Assembly (NCBI GenBank): GCA_041658565.1
Contig: JBAZZY010000049.1
Coordinates: forward strand, 1-6,850
Source: Actinomycetota bacterium
Lineage (GTDB): Bacteria; Actinomycetota; AC-67
Length of the DNA: 6,850 nucleotides
Direction: 5' to 3'
Shown here: positions 1-5,072 of the stretch, piece by piece
Numbering within the stretch: position 1 is the stretch's first letter
How the letters are laid out: every line of letters starts with the position of its first letter
Program-made: the position numbers and the translations under genes
The notes under the pieces: generated by a model
Told to the model about the DNA's origin: nothing
The model's database searches: none
Seen by the model: the letters and a program-made list of their open reading frames with translations, nothing else

Positions 1-51
1 AGCCACGGCGATGACGTCGCGACGGAACTCCTCGGGGAACGCTTTGGGCAT
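1..51 (-). CDS. IS3-family transposase OrfA, N-terminal fragment (runs off window edge)
   Basis: The 17 visible codons begin with ATG at 51-49 and read MPKAFPEEFRRDVIAVA. This matches the opening I recall for actinobacterial IS3-type OrfA proteins (MPKxFPxEFRxDVVxVA), the small helix-turn-helix subunit that is usually fused to OrfB by programmed frameshifting to give the active transposase. The start is supported by a purine-rich ribosome binding site at 57-67 (GGAAGGAAAGG). The coding sequence begins only 39 bases after the stop codon of the transglycosylase-like gene, in the same direction, as expected when the left end of an insertion sequence lies between them. The gene leaves the window at base 1, so intactness, the OrfB part and the far end of the element cannot be judged. 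The family call rests on a short stretch of protein and is an inference from recalled sequences. Confidence 0.65.
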   Translation of the reverse strand, partial: MPKAFPEEFRRDVIAVA

Positions 52-56
52 GGTGA

Positions 57-67
57 CCTTTCCTTCC
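57..67 (-). promoter_or_regulatory. Ribosome binding site of the OrfA-like gene
   Basis: The minus strand reads GGAAGGAAAGG, with 5 bases between its last G and the ATG at 51-49. It fixes the start of the transposase fragment. Confidence 0.6.
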
Positions 68-68
68 G

Positions 69-87
69 GTGAGGACCTAATCCTCAC
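69..87. repeat. Perfect 7-bp inverted repeat with 5-base loop
   Basis: On the plus strand, GTGAGGA and TCCTCAC flank CCTAA. The palindrome lies just after the stop codon of the transglycosylase-like gene and just before the OrfA ribosome binding site. It could be a subterminal part of the IS end, a short hairpin that limits read-through into the transposase gene, or both. There is no T-run, so it is not a standard Rho-independent terminator. Confidence 0.6.
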
Positions 88-90
88 ACA

Positions 91-1875
91 TCAGGAGTCA
101 ACCGAACCTGGGGCAGTCCCGATCGTGGCAGGCGTCACCTCGTTTGATGGCGCAGAGGGGTCGCTGTTCCCCAGCGCGTTGGTTGCCACCACAGCGCAGG
201 TGTAGGTGATGGCGTTCTTCAAACCGCCGACGGTCGCGGTTGTCTGATCGCCCGCGACGCTGGCCTCCTCGTGATCTGTGGCGTCGTTCTTGGCTGTGCA
301 CTTGGCGGTGTAGCCCGTGATCGGGCTGCCCTCATCGAAGGAAGCGGTCCAGCTCACTATCGCCTGGTGATTGCCGGCGGTGGCCTGCGCGTTGGTGGGT
401 GGATCGGGCGGTCCCGCGGGGATCACTGCATTGGATGCCTCCGAGGGGGCACTGGTGCCGACCACGTTGGTGGCGGTGACCACGAAGGTGTAACTGGTGC
501 CGTTGGCTAAGCCGGTGACCGTCGTGCTGCGCGCTGCGCCGCCGACAGTGGTGCTGGCACCTCCCGGCGATGCGGTGACGGTGAAGCCGGTGATCGGGCT
601 GCCACCGTCGCCGCCCTGCGACCAGCTCACCTGGGCTTGGCGGTTACCTGAGGTGGCGCTGACATTGGTCGGAGCATCGGGGGGACGACAGGCTTGCACT
701 TGATGGAAGCGCATCCCGTCGGCTCCGATGATCTTGGAGCCAGGAGGATCTCCCCGATCGGTTAGATGCACACTGATCGAGACCTGCACACTGGCGGCGT
801 AGCGACCAAGACCAACCCACGCGTCGTAGTAGGGGCTCTGATCAATGACATGCTCGGAGGTGCCTGCAGCGTCTGAAACGATGTAGTGAGCGCGCGCGTT
901 GGCGTGTTCGCGGGGAATGAAAGCATCGACGTCATAGATCCCGCAGACAAGGGGCGGCGTCCAGTCGGCACCGTTTGATTCAGAGCCGCCGTTGGAATAG
1001 GTGAAGCGCATCCGACCGACCACGCCGTAAGGCGCGCCGGAGTACCAGGAGGACAAAGGACCCGTGAGGCGGAAGTTCGGACCGCAATCGGGTCCGAAGA
1101 CCTCGGCGGGGTAACAGGGCGGCGGGGATCCCCATTCATGAACCGCGGCCGCGTATGTGCCCGTCACATTCCCTGAAGAATCGAAGGTCAGGAACTGGCC
1201 AGGTTTCCTCGCGGTATACGACGCGGAGAACCTGTATCCAGGGATCGCATCCTGAGGTCGCGTGAACCCCAGCGCGGGCGCCCATGCAGCCACTTGCGTC
1301 ATTCGTCCCACCGGGTCGGCGATTCGAGCGGCTACCAGGTCGGGATAGGCGGGGCTCCCATTGACGCCGTTGTAGAAATACGCGGGGAAGTACCAATTCT
1401 CGATAAGGGAGCGATCGTCTGGCCCGATCGCCGGCGGGTTCGAGCCACTGGAGCGGTTCCACGCGTTGTCGAGGATCTGCGCGCCAGCATCGATGTTGTA
1501 CTCCATGTCGGTGGCGAGCCGGCGCTGGTCGAACTCCCAGTGTCGTGTGATCTGCATGATCCCGACGCCGCACAGACCGTCGCTCGACAAGACGATGGAA
1601 CCGTCCGCGTTGTATTGAGACCACCGGCGTCCCGTGCCGTAGTCGTACCCCTCCCCGTAGGCGATCGCCTTGAGAAGTTGCGGGGGCATGTTGTGCGCAA
1701 CTGCGACGCGCTCGAAGATGGTCGCCGTGTCCGCGAAGGTGGGATTGGTCCCGCGAACGTCGCTCGGGCACGCTGTGTCCGCGCCAGCTGGCACCGATAC
1801 GAAGGCGAGACCGAGAACCAGCCCAACGAAGGAACCCCGGACCCGTCGTCGTCGTCTCGCGCGAAAAGCGTCCAC
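91..1875 (-). CDS. Secreted lysozyme-like (SLT) protein with golvesin-like and two fibronectin III domains
   Basis: This is a 594-residue exported protein, likely acting on peptidoglycan outside the membrane. Residues 1-32 are a signal peptide: an arginine-rich start, a hydrophobic core, and a probable AGA cleavage site after 32. Residues about 55-190 resemble a transglycosylase SLT/GH23 domain. They contain PPQLLKAIAYGEG with E75 as the candidate catalytic acid, GVGIMQIT at 103-110, YNIDAGAQIL at 126-135, and YFYNG at 167-171. Residues about 269-393 resemble a golvesin/Xly carbohydrate-binding-like domain (IYDVDAFIP, DAWVGLGRY, GADGMRF). Two fibronectin III domains follow at about 399-487 and 490-581. 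I chose the GTG at 1875-1873 because GGAGG lies 7 bases upstream and a signal peptide follows at once; an upstream ATG at 2130 would bury the signal peptide. The E is followed by G rather than the usual S, so activity is only probable. The last 12 residues abut the IS-like sequence. Confidence 0.85.
   Translation of the reverse strand: MDAFRARRRRRVRGSFVGLVLGLAFVSVPAGADTACPSDVRGTNPTFADTATIFERVAVAHNMPPQLLKAIAYGEGYDYGTGRRWSQYNADGSIVLSSDGLCGVGIMQITRHWEFDQRRLATDMEYNIDAGAQILDNAWNRSSGSNPPAIGPDDRSLIENWYFPAYFYNGVNGSPAYPDLVAARIADPVGRMTQVAAWAPALGFTRPQDAIPGYRFSASYTARKPGQFLTFDSSGNVTGTYAAAVHEWGSPPPCYPAEVFGPDCGPNFRLTGPLSSWYSGAPYGVVGRMRFTYSNGGSESNGADWTPPLVCGIYDVDAFIPREHANARAHYIVSDAAGTSEHVIDQSPYYDAWVGLGRYAASVQVSISVHLTDRGDPPGSKIIGADGMRFHQVQACRPPDAPTNVSATSGNRQAQVSWSQGGDGGSPITGFTVTASPGGASTTVGGAARSTTVTGLANGTSYTFVVTATNVVGTSAPSEASNAVIPAGPPDPPTNAQATAGNHQAIVSWTASFDEGSPITGYTAKCTAKNDATDHEEASVAGDQTTATVGGLKNAITYTCAVVATNALGNSDPSAPSNEVTPATIGTAPGSVDS
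132..681 (-). repeat. Tandem fibronectin type III domain pair in the transglycosylase-like gene
   Basis: Protein residues about 399-487 and 490-581 are two FN3-like units. They share PPTNxxATxGNxQAxVSW, GSPITGxT, TVxGLxN, TYTxxVxATN and a closing PSNxVxPA. Such pairs usually act as spacers or adhesive modules between the cell wall and binding domains. The second copy has gained two cysteines (in YTAKC and TYTCAV) that could form a disulfide. The units are well diverged at DNA level, so this is an old duplication. Confidence 0.85.
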
Positions 1876-1882
1876 CTTCAGA

Positions 1883-1887
1883 CCTCC
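1883..1887 (-). promoter_or_regulatory. Shine-Dalgarno sequence that decides the GTG start at 1875
   Basis: The minus strand reads GGAGG, then 7 bases, then GTG. This is the best-placed ribosome site in front of the signal peptide and supports a 594-residue product rather than one starting at the ATG at 2130. Confidence 0.8.
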
Positions 1888-2008
1888 GAGATCGGTATCC
1901 GCACGTCGATTTCCGTGTTGTCGGATTCGAGAAACGTTGTCCGAATTCCTTCCTGGAGCGATGGATGGCTCGAAGGTATCAAAGCCCCAGCGTCGGGATC
2001 GTCGCCTC

Positions 2009-2030
2009 GCCGATGATCGGGGGCATCGGC
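2009..2030 (-). repeat. Perfect 7-bp inverted repeat, possible hairpin after the 945-residue gene
   Basis: GCCGATG and CATCGGC flank an 8-base loop. The structure lies about 87 bases past the stop codon of the upstream gene and about 134 bases ahead of the next start. It has no following U-run, so it could be a weak or U-less terminator, an RNA stabiliser, or chance in GC-rich DNA. Confidence 0.35.
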
Positions 2031-2116
2031 TCGCATGCCAGCCGTGCCTCCACCCGATGGCGCCGCTTCCTCTCAGTCCGCAGCTCCTCCCGATGCGATC
2101 GAGTTGCTGTCTGACT

Positions 2117-4954
2117 TCACCAGCTGACATGGTTCGATTCCACGCCGTCGGTGGTAGTCACCCAATGGTCGGGGTGGTCGCCGGAGTAACACAACGTGCT
2201 GTCGCCCCCACTCCCCGAGGAGTTCATGCGGAGCGCCTGCGTGTAGAACCCTTGTGGGTCGACGGAATCGCGACACGTCACCGTCACTGATGCTCCGGCG
2301 CCAAACCCACTCAACGAGACCGCGTACCAGTACCCGTACTGTGCTGCGGCACCTCGTGACAGCGTCACGGTGCGCGTTGGAGGAGGAGGAGGAGGAGGAG
2401 GAGGAGGAGGAGGCGGAGGAGGGGGCGGCGGTTGGTCGCCTACGGCGAGAGACAGGGAAACATCGTTCGCGGATCTGTCGCCCGCCGAATCGATGATGCG
2501 CAAAGAGAACGTCCAGGTTCCGACAGCCGTTGGGGTCCCGGTGATTGAGCCGGCCCTGTTGAGCGCCAAACCAGGAGGCAGGGAGCCTGCGGAAACGTAC
2601 CAGTTGTATGGGCCGTTGCCATCGGTGGCCGCGAGAGCCGTACTGTAAGCGTAACCGCGGTACGCAGAGGGAAGAGATGTGGTCGTGACGCGCGGACCGG
2701 CGTACGGACCAGGTGCCTGACCGACGCGGAACCTGACGAGGTCACGCCAGATCGGGCCCAACGTCGCGTGGATTCTCCAAACGTTCAGCGCAAAGCCGAC
2801 GCCCGCGCGCACTCCTCCATCGACGCTCCACCAGGGGTTTGCTCGCAGGTCCACTCCAGCGACCAGGAACCCCTTGAGTTCTGCGTACGGGCCCACGACC
2901 CCGTAAAGCAACAAGTCCAACCGTGGACCAACTTCGATCTCGATTCCCGCGCGGGCACGTGACTTGACGGAACTGGTGAGGCTGACTCCCTTCTCGAAGT
3001 ACGTCCCGCTCGTGCCATCCGCGTAGTAGATCCCCGCTTTGAATCCCGCGTCCACGGCTCCTCGGATAGAGATCCCACCATCGACGGATCCCGTCGCGTT
3101 GATTGCAAGCGATACGCGAGGAGTGATCCAAACAGGAACCGGGCCAACGGCGAACTCGATCGAGGGCAAGTTGATTCCGCCAAGGACTGCCTTGGCGTTG
3201 CATGATGCTGCAGCACTCAGAGCAGCCTCTGCCTCACCCCTAATCCCGCCTTCGACGTGGAAGTCAGCGTGCACGCCACCCCAGGGGGACCAGCTTGCTG
3301 AGAGGTAGATCCCTCCATCGATCCTCAGAGAAGCCGTGAAACGCGCCGCAACGCCAGATGAGCACGATAGGGATCCACTGCGAGGCAACGCGGAGCCGAA
3401 TCCACTGTTGGACGAGACAGGCGCAGCGGCGACCGTTGGAGGTTGATCGGGAGGTGGGATCTCCTGCGGGCCCAAGGGCTCCGGCACTCCGGAGTCGAGG
3501 GGGAGTCCGTGGGAAGAGAAATCCGCTGAAGGAAAGAGATCGACGATGGTTCCTCGCTCCGCCTCGACCTGCTTTGACCCGTTCTCCCCGTCGACGTAGT
3601 CGACAACCGCTACGAACCCACCCTCAACGCCGTCCGAAGGCGGTAGCACCACGACATCGCCCCGGTCCAGAGTGGACGTCCCGGAGTAAGTGAACCCCGC
3701 CGTTTGAGAATCTGCCGTCGCCTGTTGTATCTCCGAGGCACTCGGCGTGTGCACGACGCCGTCGACAGGCTGATTCACTTCTGGCAACCGAGCGGAGAAT
3801 CCAACCAAGTCGACGGAGAGATCCATGGGTCCACCGATGACTTCGGCGAGAAAGCTGGGGTTAGCGCCGGGAGCCACAATGGTCGTAGCGGAACATGAAG
3901 ACGCGGCCCCGCACGTCATCACTGGGGTTGATGGCTGTTGTTCACCTTCGGCCCACAGGAAGACTTCCGAAGGGATCACGGCGCTTCCGTTTAGGTGAAC
4001 GACGGCTGCCCGCGCTGCGAACGCATCCCGGGCGAGCCCGAAGGATTCGGATATGCGCGGCAACATCAGCCGGACCGCCACCGGCGCCACCTTCGGGTCG
4101 AGGGCGCGACCCAGAGTTGATTGCTCAGCCGAGGCGAAAAGTCTCGTGGGCGACGATGCGAATGAGTTCGCATCCGCGAATGCCCCGCGCGCGCTCACGG
4201 AGAGGGAGACGCTAGCGCCGGTGACGTGCACTTCATATCCCAGCGGACTGAGTCGGAGTACCTCGAACCCACTGGTTTCCAGATCATTGGGAAGCACCCA
4301 TGAAGCGACGAGATCGCCACCGGCTTTGTCGAGCACCTCGACAACTGCATCACCTCCAGACGCGTGCGCGACGAAGCTGATCATCATTGGATTTGGCAAA
4401 GGTCCCGCCAACGCTGCCCGACTCTCAGGAGTCAGTTCTCCTGGCGCGTCGAGGCCGAAGCCAGACTGCGTGTCGAGCAAGACGCGATCGACGGCCGAAT
4501 AGCAACCCCTCGCAGGAATGTACGCGACGGGCGCAAACGAGAGGTCCGCACTATTCGGGGAATCCATCGCCGCGCTCAAATCCAATTCAGAGCCGGGGTT
4601 CGGGATCGCAACCGTTTGTGCCGACGACCTCCCAGGCGTCGTTGCAAGCAAAGGCAGCGAGCCACCGCCATTTGAGCCAATCGAGAAATGAGCGGGACGA
4701 ACAGAGCTACCCGAGGCGGACACCATCAATGCGAGTGCATCACCGGGCAGGATGTTCGTGAGATCTAGCCTCTGCGAACCCGCCTGGTCGAAGTGCAGCG
4801 CCTGGGCTGCACCCGCCAGAGGAACGACGCATGAATCGGCTGCCGATGGATTCGCTGGCGACGCATTCACTTGGGCGCACGTGAAGAGTGTCGCGATCAC
4901 TAGAGTTCCAGCCAGGCAGCGGTTCTTCGCTGCGCTTCCCATTCCCTGCCGCAT
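2117..4954 (-). CDS. Large exported multidomain beta protein with He_PIG domain and 18-proline linker
   Basis: A 945-residue secreted protein of unknown function. The ATG at 4954-4952 is chosen because GAGGGAG lies 8 bases upstream; a GTG three codons earlier sits directly against that site. A signal peptide ends near residue 31 (VNA/SP). Residues about 42-391 form three degenerate beta repeats of the actinobacterial RLLDTR...VVDVVGYF type: NSADLSFAPVAYIPA, DRVLLDTQSG, and AAVVHLNGSAVIPSEVFLW with DLSVDLVGF. Residues about 420-480 contain a GDVVV-type domain. Residues about 530-730 are a glycine- and beta-rich domain with VGPVPVWITP and LYGVVGPYAELKG, which I recall from large secreted bacterial proteins without a known role. 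Residues about 753-838 are a putative Ig (He_PIG) domain (LPPGLALNRAGSITGTP). An 18-proline linker spans 842-859. The last 85 residues resemble an actinobacterial end module with two cysteines and DGVESNHVSW. No catalytic motif, LPxTG or late membrane segment is visible, so attachment or matrix function is inferred. Confidence 0.85.
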   Translation of the reverse strand: MRQGMGSAAKNRCLAGTLVIATLFTCAQVNASPANPSAADSCVVPLAGAAQALHFDQAGSQRLDLTNILPGDALALMVSASGSSVRPAHFSIGSNGGGSLPLLATTPGRSSAQTVAIPNPGSELDLSAAMDSPNSADLSFAPVAYIPARGCYSAVDRVLLDTQSGFGLDAPGELTPESRAALAGPLPNPMMISFVAHASGGDAVVEVLDKAGGDLVASWVLPNDLETSGFEVLRLSPLGYEVHVTGASVSLSVSARGAFADANSFASSPTRLFASAEQSTLGRALDPKVAPVAVRLMLPRISESFGLARDAFAARAAVVHLNGSAVIPSEVFLWAEGEQQPSTPVMTCGAASSCSATTIVAPGANPSFLAEVIGGPMDLSVDLVGFSARLPEVNQPVDGVVHTPSASEIQQATADSQTAGFTYSGTSTLDRGDVVVLPPSDGVEGGFVAVVDYVDGENGSKQVEAERGTIVDLFPSADFSSHGLPLDSGVPEPLGPQEIPPPDQPPTVAAAPVSSNSGFGSALPRSGSLSCSSGVAARFTASLRIDGGIYLSASWSPWGGVHADFHVEGGIRGEAEAALSAAASCNAKAVLGGINLPSIEFAVGPVPVWITPRVSLAINATGSVDGGISIRGAVDAGFKAGIYYADGTSGTYFEKGVSLTSSVKSRARAGIEIEVGPRLDLLLYGVVGPYAELKGFLVAGVDLRANPWWSVDGGVRAGVGFALNVWRIHATLGPIWRDLVRFRVGQAPGPYAGPRVTTTSLPSAYRGYAYSTALAATDGNGPYNWYVSAGSLPPGLALNRAGSITGTPTAVGTWTFSLRIIDSAGDRSANDVSLSLAVGDQPPPPPPPPPPPPPPPPPPTRTVTLSRGAAAQYGYWYAVSLSGFGAGASVTVTCRDSVDPQGFYTQALRMNSSGSGGDSTLCYSGDHPDHWVTTTDGVESNHVSW
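2378..2431 (-). repeat. 18-codon polyproline tract with (CCT)11 microsatellite
   Basis: Eighteen consecutive proline codons, of which eleven in a row (2381-2413) are CCT. They join the He_PIG domain to the C-terminal module and probably form a rigid polyproline II spacer. The uninterrupted trinucleotide run is prone to slippage that would change length in steps of one proline without breaking the frame. Translation of such a run normally depends on elongation factor P. Confidence 0.95.
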
Positions 4955-5072
4955 ATAATCCACTCCCTCAGCGCTTTCCCGGTGAACCAGCGCGTTTGGA
5001 TCCGGTCTGCGTTTCCTCCATCCGATTCAGTCGTCCATGTCAAGGCCCAGTCGATGTGTGCAATTCCTGGCG
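4955..5072 (-). other. 118-bp intergenic region with possible promoter half
   Basis: The gap separates the FG-GAP protein gene from the 945-residue gene. The minus strand has a perfect TTGACA at 5043-5038, 84 bases before the ATG, but the hexamer 17 bases further on is TGGAGG, a poor -10 element. No terminator-like hairpin with a T-run is present, so read-through from the upstream gene is possible. Confidence 0.4.
4963..4969 (-). promoter_or_regulatory. Shine-Dalgarno sequence deciding the ATG start at 4954
   Basis: The minus strand reads GAGGGAG, 8 bases ahead of ATG. The alternative GTG at 4963-4961 shares its first base with the end of this purine run, leaving no spacing, which argues against it. 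Confidence 0.7.

Larger units (their letters stand above)
1..93 (-). mobile_element. Probable left end of an IS3-family insertion sequence (partial)
   Basis: Reading leftward from about position 93, the sequence starts TGATGTGTGAGG and runs through a 7-bp palindrome and a ribosome binding site into the OrfA start. IS3-family elements typically begin with TG and have a short leader before orfA, so the boundary could be at 93, where the TG of the upstream TGA stop would be the element's first bases, or at 90 or 88. The opposite end and the target-site duplication are outside the window, so the exact border is not established. Confidence 0.45.
1876..2116 (-). other. 241-bp intergenic region between the two exported-protein genes
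   Basis: It contains the Shine-Dalgarno sequence of the downstream gene and a 7-bp hairpin at 2009-2030, but no convincing sigma-70-type -35/-10 pair. The frame stays open here on the minus strand up to an ATG at 2130, but the encoded residues are arginine-rich and resemble no domain or leader, so I read it as non-coding. A weak TCGGA...TCCGA inverted repeat at 1921-1944 is the only other pattern seen. Confidence 0.6.

Noticed and set aside
1921..1944. TCGGA...TCCGA inverted repeat as an operator or SOS box
   Set aside because: The arms are only 5 bp with a 14-base gap, and the sequence does not match the actinobacterial SOS box TCGAAC-N4-GTTCGA.
1294..2016. 240-codon open frame on the plus strand opposite the transglycosylase-like gene
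   Set aside because: It lies antisense to a well-supported gene, and its product is low-complexity with no recognisable domain; long antisense frames are common in high-GC DNA.
1876..2130. In-frame 85-codon N-terminal extension of the transglycosylase-like gene, starting at ATG 2130 and overlapping the upstream gene's end
   Set aside because: The extension is arginine-rich, has no domain-like character, would place the signal peptide internally, and lacks a ribosome site as good as the GGAGG ahead of the GTG at 1875.
2370..2648. Plus-strand open frame encoding a polyglycine run
   Set aside because: The glycine run is simply the complement of the proline microsatellite, and the rest matches no known protein pattern.
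4860..4954. Lipoprotein signal in the 945-residue protein (LFTC near residue 26)
   Set aside because: The residues before the cysteine do not fit a lipobox, which needs a small residue such as G, A or S at -1; a standard signal peptidase site at VNA/SP is a better fit.
5015..5043. Sigma-70-like promoter upstream of the 945-residue gene (TTGACA at 5043-5038)
   Set aside because: The -35 hexamer is perfect, but at 16-18 bases spacing there is no TAnnnT-like -10 element, so it is not called as a promoter.
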